This document shows positions 42,369-52,006 of a stretch of 64,000 bases of DNA, piece by piece. How positions within the stretch are numbered: position 1 is the first letter of the stretch; every line of letters starts with the position of its first letter. Made by a program: the position numbers and the translations under genes. The notes beneath the pieces are model-generated. The model was given only the letters and a program-made list of their open reading frames with translations, had not been told where the DNA came from and ran no database searches. The DNA comes from Polaromonas sp. CG_9.7. GTDB taxonomy: Bacteria; Pseudomonadota; Gammaproteobacteria; Burkholderiales; Burkholderiaceae_C. Location: contig NZ_JADOVG010000009.1 of the NCBI RefSeq assembly GCF_015752205.1, forward strand, positions 1 through 64,000. The letters are read 5' to 3'.

Positions 42369-43624
42369 GGCTTGTCTTTCGCCTGTTCGCCGACCGGTTG
42401 GGCAGCTGCGATCGTGGTGGCGATTTGTACAATCTGACCGATCAACTGGCAGTCCTCTGGGGTCAACGACAGCGGCGTGCGCAGGTCAAGCAATTGGCGG
42501 AGCACCGCTTGGGACTGCGGCATCGGCGCTTGCTCGGGCAGGTAGTGCCAGTGTCCAAAATGGCTGGTGAACGCGGTAGGAACGGTCAAGCCGAACCACT
42601 TGACGTAAAGGCCACGGGCTTCGCATTCGCGCAAGAAGTGCTGAATTTGCGAGGCCGACAAATCAAGGGAAAACTGGATGGAACTGGGCACAAAGTCTTC
42701 GCGTTCATCGCGCACCGGCAGTGAAACATGGGGCACACTCGCGAACGCATGGGCCAAGTCACCATACATGCGACGCCAGCGCGCACCGCGTTCGGGCAGC
42801 AGCGCCAGTTGGGGGCGAAGCAACGCGGCTGCCAGATTGGACATGCGCATGCTGAAGTTGGGTGTGACATAGCGCCAGCGTTCGAACACCTCGAGCTCTG
42901 GGCGCAGGATATGCTGGTCGTACATCATGTAGCAGCCCGACATCAGGATCGCCTGGGCGGCGATGTCGTCGTCGTCGGTAACCAGCAGACCGCCTTCGCC
43001 AGAGTTGATGTGTTTGTAGGTCTGGCTGCTAAAGCAACCAATGTGGCCAAAAGTCCCGGTGTGCTGACCGTCCCAGCGCGCACCCATGGTGTGGGCGCAG
43101 TCCTCCACCAGCGCGATGCCATGGCGGTCGCAGATCTCGCGCACCGCGCGCAGATCGGTGATATGACCCCGCATGTGCGAGAGCAGAAAAACCTTGGCAC
43201 TACTGGTGGCCGCCTTGCGTTCCAGGTCCGACAGGTCGGTGGTGTAGTCGTCACGCGTCTCGACCAGCACCGCCAATGCAGCCGCGTGGGCGATGGCGCC
43301 TGGCACGGGGGCCAGTGTGAAGCTGCTGGTCAGCACCTTGTCACCTGGTTTGACGCCAAGTGACTTTAGAGCGAGAAACATGGCAGCGCCGCAAGAGTTC
43401 ACGGCCACGCAGTATTTGCTGCCCACATAGGCCGCATATTCCTGCTCCAGCAACGAGGGATCGGGCGTGCCAGCCCCCTGTTCTCCATAACGGTGCAGCC
43501 TGCCGCTGCGCATGAGTGCCACAGCCTGTTCAATGGCCGTCTCAGGGATGGGCTCGGACTGGCTCAGGTCTTTGCCGAACCAGAGGCCGTCTGCGGCGCG
43601 GGGGGGGGGGTTGGTGCTGTTCAT
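42365..43624 (-). CDS. DegT/DnrJ/EryC1-family PLP aminotransferase
   Basis: 419 residues from the ATG at 43624, one base after the hpsN-like stop. PLP-fold motifs are KYCVAVNSCGAAMFLALKSL, DKVLTSSFTLAPVPGAIAHA, ALVEDCAHTMGARWDGQ and the lysine in SQTYKHINSGEGGLL, near residue 202. The family normally aminates keto-sugars or hydroxyketones. Placed between an HpsN-like dehydrogenase and a decarboxylase, it may aminate the C2 ketone of a C3 sulfonate, giving an aminosulfonate. Codons 5-9 run through an 11-base C tract, so the gene could be switched off by slippage. Confidence 0.84.
   Translation of the reverse strand: MNSTNPPPRAADGLWFGKDLSQSEPIPETAIEQAVALMRSGRLHRYGEQGAGTPDPSLLEQEYAAYVGSKYCVAVNSCGAAMFLALKSLGVKPGDKVLTSSFTLAPVPGAIAHAAALAVLVETRDDYTTDLSDLERKAATSSAKVFLLSHMRGHITDLRAVREICDRHGIALVEDCAHTMGARWDGQHTGTFGHIGCFSSQTYKHINSGEGGLLVTDDDDIAAQAILMSGCYMMYDQHILRPELEVFERWRYVTPNFSMRMSNLAAALLRPQLALLPERGARWRRMYGDLAHAFASVPHVSLPVRDEREDFVPSSIQFSLDLSASQIQHFLRECEARGLYVKWFGLTVPTAFTSHFGHWHYLPEQAPMPQSQAVLRQLLDLRTPLSLTPEDCQLIGQIVQIATTIAAAQPVGEQAKDKP
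43600..43610. repeat. Homopolymeric G/C tract (11 bases) at the start of the aminotransferase gene
   Basis: Eleven consecutive G on the + strand, C on the coding strand, spanning codons 5 to 9 of the aminotransferase gene (N-P-P-P-R). A change of one base would shift the frame immediately after the start. It is by far the longest homopolymer inside a gene in this window. It may also be a sequencing-length uncertainty. Confidence 0.85.
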
Positions 43625-43625
43625 G

Positions 43626-44984
<1,359 letters not shown>

Positions 44985-45000
44985 CTAGGCCTGCACCTTC

Positions 45001-45040
45001 TTTGGTGTTAGATCCATAATCACATTTGTTTGGTGCCAGA
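45001..45040. promoter_or_regulatory. Direct repeats in the hpsN / MocR divergent promoter
   Basis: TTTGGTG-nn-AGA occurs at 45001-45012 (nn = TT) and 45029-45040 (nn = CC), 28 bases apart in the same orientation. MocR/TauR-type regulators typically bind direct repeats in such divergent gaps. The region (44946-45076) must contain the promoters of the hpsN operon and of the first MocR gene. Confidence 0.45.
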
Positions 45041-45076
45041 ATTCAATTTCAATCGAATCGATCACAAGGAAAATTC

Positions 45077-46573
45077 ATGCGCCCAGCGCAAGACATTGCG
45101 GATATATGGGCCGGCCTCTTGCCCCGCTTCGCAGGTAGCAGCGCCACACTGCAAGGGCGAATCAAGGAAATGATGGTCCACAGTATCCTGACGGGGCTGA
45201 TCCCTGCCGCTGCAGCCATTCCTCCCAGCCGTTCGCTCGCAGTAGCGTTGGGTGTGTCGCGCAACACGGTCACGCTCGCTTTGCAGATGCTGGTAGACAA
45301 AGGCTTTCTGGTGGCGCGCGAGCGCAGTGGCCTCTTCGTCAATCCTGAAATTGTCATGGGGCAGGCGCGCCAAGCACACGTCCCTGGCGGCGTTGTTGAC
45401 CCGCTGTCCTGGGCAAGCCGCTTGAAAAGCGATGTCGCCAGTCAGCGCAACATTGCCAAGCCGACCCACTGGCAGGACTTTGCTTATCCCTTTGTATATG
45501 GGCAGTTCGATGCCAGCCTCATGCCTTTGGCCGACTGGCGTGCGTGCTCTCAACAGTCCTTGCTGACGCCAGCGGTCAGGACATGGTCCCAAGACCATGT
45601 GGACCGAGATCACGAAGGTCTGGTGAGCCAGATCCAGCATCGCTTGCTGCCTGCGCGCGGTATCGTGGCCCAGCGTGACGAGATCCTGGTAACTGCCGGC
45701 GCGCAAATGGCTTGTTTTTTGCTCGCCCAAGTGCTCATCGGGCATAAGACGGTGGTGGGCATGGAGGACCCGGGTTACGCTGATGCGCGTAATAATTTTG
45801 AAGCACGCAGTTCGCGTGTAACGCCGCTGGCCGTAGACGAACAGGGGTTGGTGCCGTCTCGCAAATTGGGCCAGTGCGATTACGTCTATGTGACGCCCAG
45901 CCACCAATGTCCCACCAGTGTGACGATGCCGCTGGCGCGCCGCCAGGTTCTACTGGATTTGGCGCGAAAGAAAAATGTGGTGCTGTTTGAAGACGACCAT
46001 GAGAGCGAGCTCAATTTTTCAGGGCGCCCACTGCCTGCACTCAAAAGCATGGATACCGAGGGGCGAGTGATCTACCTGGGCAGCCTGTCCAAAACATTGG
46101 CCCATGGCCTGCGACTGGGCTTCATCGTGGCGCCTGCGGAATTGATTCGCGAACTGCGGGCGGTGCGCCGGTTGATGATGCGACATGTGCCCTCTAACAA
46201 TGCCCACATTGCCAGCTTGTTCATAGCGCAAGGGCACCACGATGCATTTATTCGCAAGTTGAATGTCACCTACCGGGACCGGCGCCTGGTGTTGCTCACG
46301 GCCATGCAGCGCTGGATGCCGGACTGTTTTATAAGCAAAGCCCAGGGAGGATCAGGCGCATGGGTTCAGGGACCGGCTGGTTTTGATTCGCTGGCGGTGA
46401 CACGGCAGGCACAGGCACGCGGTGTGCTGATTGAATCAGGGCAGGTGTTTTTCGCGCAGCCCAACGTTGCAAGCCGTCGATTCTTTCGCATGGGTTACTC
46501 GGCGATTGGCAGTGCTGCTATTGAAGCGGGCGTACGTGAACTGTGCGAAGCGCGAAAGCAGGCAGGCGTTTAG
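45077..46573 (+). CDS. MocR-family (GntR-HTH/aminotransferase-fold) transcriptional regulator
   Basis: 498 residues from the ATG at 45077, which has AAGGA six bases upstream. N-terminal GntR winged helix: TLQGRIKEMMVHSILTGLIP with SRSLAVALGVSRNTVTLALQ. The long C-terminal part is an aminotransferase-like effector domain with GMEDPGYADARNNFEARSSR, YVTPSHQCPTSVTMPLARR and the PLP lysine in YLGSLSKTLAHGLRLGFIVA. TauR, the activator of taurine catabolism, belongs to this family. Divergent from the hpsN-like operon, it is the likely regulator of those genes. Confidence 0.9.
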   Translation: MRPAQDIADIWAGLLPRFAGSSATLQGRIKEMMVHSILTGLIPAAAAIPPSRSLAVALGVSRNTVTLALQMLVDKGFLVARERSGLFVNPEIVMGQARQAHVPGGVVDPLSWASRLKSDVASQRNIAKPTHWQDFAYPFVYGQFDASLMPLADWRACSQQSLLTPAVRTWSQDHVDRDHEGLVSQIQHRLLPARGIVAQRDEILVTAGAQMACFLLAQVLIGHKTVVGMEDPGYADARNNFEARSSRVTPLAVDEQGLVPSRKLGQCDYVYVTPSHQCPTSVTMPLARRQVLLDLARKKNVVLFEDDHESELNFSGRPLPALKSMDTEGRVIYLGSLSKTLAHGLRLGFIVAPAELIRELRAVRRLMMRHVPSNNAHIASLFIAQGHHDAFIRKLNVTYRDRRLVLLTAMQRWMPDCFISKAQGGSGAWVQGPAGFDSLAVTRQAQARGVLIESGQVFFAQPNVASRRFFRMGYSAIGSAAIEAGVRELCEARKQAGV

Positions 46574-47535
46574 CCCTTTATCAACAGAGAATCTCGCCCT
46601 TGGCATTGCCTTTTGAGAGCGTCGAATGCAACCAGAATCAACTGGCCCTGATGACCCTTGGCGCACAATTCGTTCTTTGATTTTTTCGACTTACAACAGC
46701 TTTAGGATTTTCTGACATGGCCCAACCGCTCCAAGGCGCAATGTGGAAACAGCTGCTGCAACACAGTGCGCGTGAAAACCTTACCTTGCAAGGTCAAATC
46801 CGGGAAATGCTGGTTTCTGCGATTCTGGACGCACAGCTCAAACCAGGCACGCCAGTACCCTCCAGCCGCGAGCTGGCCATCGAGTTGGGCGTGGGACGCA
46901 TCACCGTCGTGCTCGCTTATCAACAACTCGTGGACGACGGCTATCTGGTCTCGCGCGAACGCAAAGGCCACTTCGTGTGCTCAGCCTTGCTGGGTGAACG
47001 TGTCCAGGCCCGCAACCCAGCCGACAGTGAACAGCGCGCCCCTTCCATCACCTGGGCGCAACGCCTGCACCAGCGACCCAGTGCGCAGCGCAGCATTGTC
47101 AAACCTGCGAACTGGCAGAAAAGCGCCTACCCGTTTCTCTATGGCCAGTTTGATGAATCCCTGTTTCCCACCGCTGCCTGGCGTGAGTGCTGCCTCAAGG
47201 CACTCAGCGTGCTTGACATACGTGATTGGGCACCCGATCAGATCACTCGCGACGACGAATCTTTGGTAGAGCAAATATGCACCCGTGTGTTGCCCCGACG
47301 TGGCGTCTGGGCCACTGCAGACCAGCTCATGATCACAGTGGGTGCGCAGCATGCGCTTTACATGGTGGCTGACCTGTTGATGCGCGAACGCACAAAGGTC
47401 GGCATTGAAGACCCTTGCTACCCCGATGCACGCAATATCTTCAGTCGACGCACCAAACAAATTGTGCCTTTGCCTGTGGACGACAATGGCCTGATCGGTG
47501 GCTGTCAAGGAAGTTGTCGCCTAAAGTGAAGTGAG

Positions 47536-48609
47536 TCAGGCCGCTTTTTGCGCGTGTTGAGGCTCCTTGATTTGTGTGGTTTCTGGGTTGAGGTGAACGA
47601 CATCGACATGCGCCCACTGGCGGGCCTGCCCTGACCAGCGTTGAGGATTTTCCTGGCGGGCCCGTTTATAGACGAGCGCGCGCTGCTCAAGCAGAGCCCG
47701 GTCCAGGCCGGCATGGCGCTGCGCCGGTGTCACAAAGCTGATGGCGCCGTGGCGATGCTTGTGGTTGTACCAGTGCGCCAACTCCGTGACCCAGCGCCGC
47801 GCGGCCAGCAGGTTTTCAAACGGCTTGACGGGCAACTGGGGGCGGTACTTCAGCGTTCTGAAGGCCGATTCGACATAGGGATTGTCATTGCTCACGGACG
47901 GCCGGCTGCGCGTGTGGGCCACGCCCAGGCGCTGCATCGTGGCGAGCATGGTTTCGCCTTTCATGGGCGCGCCATTGTCCGAATGCACCGTCAGCTGGCC
48001 TGGAGCGATGTCCTGGCGCGTGCAGATGTCGCGCAACAACTGGCCGGCCAGCTCGGCACTCTCGCAGTCAAACACCTGCCAGCCAACGATCTTGCGGCTG
48101 AATAAGTCCTCGAACAGGTACAGGTAAAAGTGCTGGCCGCGCACCTGGGTTGGTAAATAGGTGATGTCCCAGCAAAACACCTGATCAGGCCCGGTCGCGG
48201 CCAGGGCGCGCGGGCGGCTGCGCTTTTGCGCTGCACGCTCCGATCGTCGGTGGGCCAGCTGGCCCTCTTGGCGCAGCAGGCGGTACATCGTGGACTCCGA
48301 GGCCACATAGACGCCTGTGTCCGCCAGGCGAGGCACGATTTGACTCGGCGGCAAGTCCTTGAATGCTTCGCTGCTGAGCGCGGCCATCACGGCTTGGCGC
48401 TCTTCTTCACGCAGCTTGTTCGGTGGGCACACGTAGCGCCGCTTGCCCGAAGGGCGCTGGTCCCCCTCGGCCGCCTGCGTGCGCTGCCAGCGCTGCACGC
48501 TGCGGCAGGACAGGCCGATCTGGCGGCAAGCCGGTTGCAAACGCGCCCCGTCGGCGCAGGCTTGGGTTATCAGACAAAGCAACTTTTGGCGCTGCTGGAC
48601 GGACGTCAT
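47536..48609 (-). CDS. IS3-family transposase OrfB (DDE integrase core)
   Basis: 357 residues. A helix-turn-helix-like N-terminus (CRQIGLSCRSVQRWQRTQ) is followed by the HTH_21-type segment and the rve catalytic core: first aspartate in QVFCWDITYLPTQVRG, second in LTVHSDNGAPMKGET, and the glutamate in SNDNPYVESAFRTLKY. All three acidic residues are present, so the enzyme may be active. The ATG overlaps the stop of orfA, so OrfB can be translated on its own by coupling rather than only by frameshifting. Confidence 0.92.
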   Translation of the reverse strand: MTSVQQRQKLLCLITQACADGARLQPACRQIGLSCRSVQRWQRTQAAEGDQRPSGKRRYVCPPNKLREEERQAVMAALSSEAFKDLPPSQIVPRLADTGVYVASESTMYRLLRQEGQLAHRRSERAAQKRSRPRALAATGPDQVFCWDITYLPTQVRGQHFYLYLFEDLFSRKIVGWQVFDCESAELAGQLLRDICTRQDIAPGQLTVHSDNGAPMKGETMLATMQRLGVAHTRSRPSVSNDNPYVESAFRTLKYRPQLPVKPFENLLAARRWVTELAHWYNHKHRHGAISFVTPAQRHAGLDRALLEQRALVYKRARQENPQRWSGQARQWAHVDVVHLNPETTQIKEPQHAQKAA

Positions 48610-49133
48610 TTGTCCGCGCCCTCCAGCAGCGCCTGGAAGTTTTTTTGCAACACCAGCAGTGCCGCCACTTCGGCGAGCGCTTTTTCCTTGCGCCGCAATT
48701 CACGCTGGAGCTGTTCGTGCTGACGCTGCAACTCGCGAAAAGCGCCGCTCGCCTCGCGTGCGGCAGCCGGCACAGCCGGCGTGCAAAACTCCTGGTGCCA
48801 CTGCGCCAGCTGATGCTCGAACACGCCATGCTCGCGGCACCAGCCGGCCCGGGCCATGTCGTCCAGTGCATAGCTCTGCTGCAGCGCCATCAAACGCTGT
48901 GCGGGCATCCAGGCAGACGCCGGGCCGTCCAGTGCAGCAGTTGCAGCGGGCACCGGGTAGGCTATCGTGGCGGTTTTCTTGCTTGCGCTTTGCAGCCACT
49001 TCCTGAGCGTGCCGGCGGACATGTTGAGCTCGCCGGCAACGCTGATAACGGAACGCGTGCCGCGATGCCTGGCTTTGAGCAGTGCCTGCTCTTTGAATTC
49101 GGGAGAGTGATGTGAATGCGGTGTTCTGGTCAT
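48606..49133 (-). CDS. IS3-family transposase OrfA (DNA-binding)
   Basis: 175 residues from the ATG at 49133 (MTRTPHSHHSPEFKEQALLK); the frame is open further upstream but leaves the element. The N-terminal HTH is SVISVAGELNMSAGTLRKWL. A C-terminal helical stretch with leucine-zipper spacing, ELQRQHEQLQRELRRKEKAL, fits dimerisation. It is longer than usual OrfA proteins because of an extra middle domain with CREHGVFEHQLAQWHQEF, itself a second HTH-like motif. Confidence 0.85.
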   Translation of the reverse strand: MTRTPHSHHSPEFKEQALLKARHRGTRSVISVAGELNMSAGTLRKWLQSASKKTATIAYPVPAATAALDGPASAWMPAQRLMALQQSYALDDMARAGWCREHGVFEHQLAQWHQEFCTPAVPAAAREASGAFRELQRQHEQLQRELRRKEKALAEVAALLVLQKNFQALLEGADK

Positions 49134-49972
49134 GAAATGTCGCTGCCGGGCAGTTAGCCATTGAAAAATTGGACGCGACAACAATTCTGACACCCGGGGT
49201 GATTGTGGACGACAGGCTGCGCGATCTCGACTACCTTTACACCACACCCAGCCACCAGTGTCCGACCGGCGTGACCATGCCCCTGCACCGACGCGAGGAA
49301 CTGCTGCGTCTGGCCGATGCATCAGACCTGGTCATTATTGAAGACGATTTTGAAAGCGAGAACAATTTCGCAGGCAATCCGATTCCAGCGCTCAAAAGCC
49401 TGGACCGCAACGACCGCGTGATCTACATCGGCAGCCTTTCGAAAAGCATGGCACCGGGCCTGCGCGTTGGCTACATCGTGGCAGCGCCCGAACTGATCAC
49501 CGAACTCCGTGCGCTGCGGCGCCTCATGATCCGCCACCCGTCATCGTTCATACAGCGCAGCCTCTCGCTGTTCATCTCGCTGGGCTATAACGATGCACAC
49601 CTCAAACGTCTGGCGCAAGCGCAAAAGGAGCGCGGAGCCCTGATGCTTGACGCCTTGGCGCGCCATATCCCTCAGTGCACGGTGACGCCGTTCAATGGCG
49701 GCGGCTCCTGCTGGGTGCAACTTCCCAATAATGTGTCAGCCACCGAGCTTGCTGAACGTGCTGCAGAATGCGGTGTTTTGATCGAACAGGGCGATATATT
49801 TTTTCAGGCCGAACATCCCGCAGGCAACTTTGTCAGACTGGGTTTTCAGTCGATCAATGCACGCGTAATCGATAAAGGCATCGCAACCCTGGCGGCTGTG
49901 ATCGACGCCCTTCAAAAACGCTGTCCGCCAACATTGACAAGCTTGAAAGTCTGTTGAAGTGACTGGTTTTAA

Positions 49973-51313
49973 TCAATATCCCATCAGCGAGGGCAGCCAG
50001 AGCGAAATTTGCGGCACATAGGCAATGATGAACGTCGCAATGGTGGTCACAAGCACGAAGGGCAACACCTTGACGATGATCTTTTCCACAGGCTCCCCGC
50101 CAATGCCAGAGGCGACGAACAAATTCTCCCCCAGTGGCGGCGTCATGAAGCCGATCGACAAGGTGCAGATCACGACGATGCCCACATGGGTCGGGTCGGC
50201 GCCGGTCATGTACATCACTGGCAGCAGCACCGGCACGAGAATCAGGATGGCCGCCAGCGTTTCCATGAACATGCCCACAAAGAGCAGGAACACGATCACC
50301 AGCGCCCAGATGATGTAGGGGTTGGATGTCATGTTGAGCATCGCCTCGGCAATATCGCTGGGGATGCGCTGCTCCACCAACAGCCGCCCGAACGCCGTGG
50401 CAGTGAACAGGATCAACAACACACGCCCGGTGATCCAGGTGGTGGTGCGCAGCGCCGTCTTGATCGCCTTCCAGCGCATCTCGCGATGCACGAAACAACC
50501 AACGAACAGCGTGTAGAAGATCGCAACGATGGCGGACTCGGTCGGCGTGAAAATGCCTGCGTAAATACCACCCAGAATAATCACGGGAGCCAAAATGGAC
50601 CAGACGCCCCGTTTGAGCGCAGCGCGGAGTTCACCGCCCGACCAGTTATCCGACAGGCCGCGATAACCGCTCTTCTTCGAAATAAAGTAGTTCATCAGCA
50701 GCAGGCTGCCCGCCATCAAGAATCCGGGCATCACGCCAGCGACAAACAGCTTGGGGATGGACAAAGAAGCGAACGTGCCGAACTTTTCCACCGCTTCGGG
50801 CGGCGGGGCCATCCCCAGCGCAGCGATGCCAAAAATCACCATCGGGATTGAGGGCGGAATGATAATGCCCAGCCCTCCCGACGCGGCAGTTACCGCCGAG
50901 GCGTAAGCGCGGTCATAGTTGCGCTTGGTCATTGCAGGAATCATCAACATGCCTACCGCTGCGGTAGTCGCCGGGCCCGAGCCGGAAATGGCTCCGAAAA
51001 ACAGGCATGCCAGCACCGTGGCAACACCCAGGCCACCGGTAATGGGACCGGCCATTGCTTCAGCGATGTCGACCAGGCGCCGTGAAATGCCAGCGGCTTC
51101 CATCAACGCGCCAGCCAGCACGAAAGCAGGCAAAGCCATTAGCGGAAAGCTGCCAACCGAATTGAACGCGATCTGCACCAATGCAATCGGGTCCTTGTCG
51201 AGCACCATATAGGCGGCCATGGCGGCACCACCCAGCGCCACCGTGATCGGTGCGCCCAGAAGCAGGAGCAGCATAAAGCCGCCAAACAAAATCTCAGGTA
51301 AGTACATTTCCAT
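49973..51313 (-). CDS. TRAP transporter large permease subunit (DctM family), sulfonate region
   Basis: 446 residues with about twelve transmembrane segments and DctM motifs ALPAFVLAGALMEAAGISRR, AISGSGPATTAAVGMLMIPA, GLGIIIPPSIPMVIFGIAAL and GGIYAGIFTPTESAIVAIFY. It is the channel of the second TRAP importer. Genes are ordered binding protein, DctQ, DctM on the - strand, between the broken MocR gene and tauX. Context suggests a TauKLM- or HpsKLM-like role in taurine or C3-sulfonate uptake; the substrate is inferred. Confidence 0.9.
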   Translation of the reverse strand: MEMYLPEILFGGFMLLLLLGAPITVALGGAAMAAYMVLDKDPIALVQIAFNSVGSFPLMALPAFVLAGALMEAAGISRRLVDIAEAMAGPITGGLGVATVLACLFFGAISGSGPATTAAVGMLMIPAMTKRNYDRAYASAVTAASGGLGIIIPPSIPMVIFGIAALGMAPPPEAVEKFGTFASLSIPKLFVAGVMPGFLMAGSLLLMNYFISKKSGYRGLSDNWSGGELRAALKRGVWSILAPVIILGGIYAGIFTPTESAIVAIFYTLFVGCFVHREMRWKAIKTALRTTTWITGRVLLILFTATAFGRLLVEQRIPSDIAEAMLNMTSNPYIIWALVIVFLLFVGMFMETLAAILILVPVLLPVMYMTGADPTHVGIVVICTLSIGFMTPPLGENLFVASGIGGEPVEKIIVKVLPFVLVTTIATFIIAYVPQISLWLPSLMGY

Positions 51314-51334
51314 GGTGTTGTCTCCGGTGCGCGT

Positions 51335-51886
51335 TCAGCTTGTGGCCCGCGCGTCATTGTTCTTCTGCATTTTCTTGATCCCGGCCGTTTCCGGATCCAG
51401 CAACTCCTCGCCTTTGACGACGCGCAGGTAAATAGTCCACAGCACGCGGATCGACATGAGGGTGAAAGCAATCGGCAAAATCATGTAGATGTATTTCATC
51501 GGCACACCCAGCGTCTGCGACTTCCAGAACAGGTTCATGCGGTTGAACACGAAGTCATAGCTGAGCCAGACGAAATACATGTTGAAGGCGACCCAGAGAA
51601 GATCGCCCACAGTCAGCAGCGTCGTGGCCAGCCACTTGGGCATGAACTGAAAATGCACCGTGACCCGGTTGTGCGCCGACATCTTGGCCGCTACCACGGC
51701 GCCAAGATAGGCAAACCAGACGAACATATAGGTGGACAGCTCCTCTGACCAGGCGAGCGAGTGGTTGAACACTTGGCGCGAGACGATTTGCGCGAACAGC
51801 AGGACCACAAACAGTGCAAGCAACCACTCGCACAGCAGTGTCTCGATATCGTTTAACCAGGCCAGCGAGTTGCGCAGGAGCGTCAT
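51335..51886 (-). CDS. TRAP transporter small membrane subunit (DctQ family), sulfonate region
   Basis: 183 residues from the ATG at 51886 (MTLLRNSLAWLNDIETLLCE). A GTG-initiated extension to 51982 would start inside a terminator hairpin and is rejected. Four hydrophobic segments with HSLAWSEELSTYMFVWFAYL and YIYMILPIAFTLMSIRVLWT. It pairs with the DctM protein encoded 21 bases downstream. Confidence 0.87.
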   Translation of the reverse strand: MTLLRNSLAWLNDIETLLCEWLLALFVVLLFAQIVSRQVFNHSLAWSEELSTYMFVWFAYLGAVVAAKMSAHNRVTVHFQFMPKWLATTLLTVGDLLWVAFNMYFVWLSYDFVFNRMNLFWKSQTLGVPMKYIYMILPIAFTLMSIRVLWTIYLRVVKGEELLDPETAGIKKMQKNNDARATS

Positions 51887-51963
51887 GGCATTTTCCTCAA
51901 CAAACAGCGCGCAAAGAGCGCCAGGGCAGGCGCGTTCATGACGTGCACTGCAACACAAATTCA

Positions 51964-51997
51964 TAAAAAAAAGCAGCCACACCGGGTGGCCGCTGCT
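51964..51997 (-). terminator. Terminator/attenuator between TRAP binding-protein and dctQ genes
   Basis: On the - strand AGCAG-cgg-CCAC ... GTGGCTGCT forms a bulged stem and is followed by eight T. It lies nine bases after the binding-protein stop (52007) and before the dctQ start. It matches in position the hairpin at 22026-22059 of the first TRAP operon. It should reduce expression of the membrane subunits relative to the binding protein. Confidence 0.72.
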
Positions 51998-52006
51998 CTC
52001 AAGCTA

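Larger units (their letters stand above)
47503..49192 (-). mobile_element. IS3-family insertion sequence
   Basis: 1690 bases with imperfect terminal inverted repeats: left TGTCAAGGAAGTTGTCGCCT (47503) and right, read inward, TGTCAGAATTGTTGTCGCGT (from 49192). Both share TGTCA and GTTGTCGC. It carries orfA and orfB on the - strand. The flanking bases (GGTGGC left, CCCGGG right) do not show a clean target duplication, suggesting an old or rearranged insertion. It splits the second MocR gene. Confidence 0.85.
46717..49957 (+). pseudogene. Second MocR/TauR-type regulator gene, interrupted by an IS3-family element
   Basis: The 5' part (46717-47502) encodes the GntR winged helix (TLQGQIREMLVSAILDAQLK, SRELAIELGVGRITVVLAYQ) and the first third of the effector domain up to VPLPVDDNGLI. 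The 3' part (49193-49957) resumes at VIVDDRLRDLDYLYTTPSHQ and runs to the normal end with YIGSLSKSMAPGLRVGYIVA. Between them sits a 1690-base insertion. The parts align end to end with the intact MocR at 45077, so this was a paralogue of the same length. The truncated first part would lack the PLP-binding half and is probably inactive. It lies next to the TRAP genes and TauXY, whose regulator it may have been. Confidence 0.88.
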
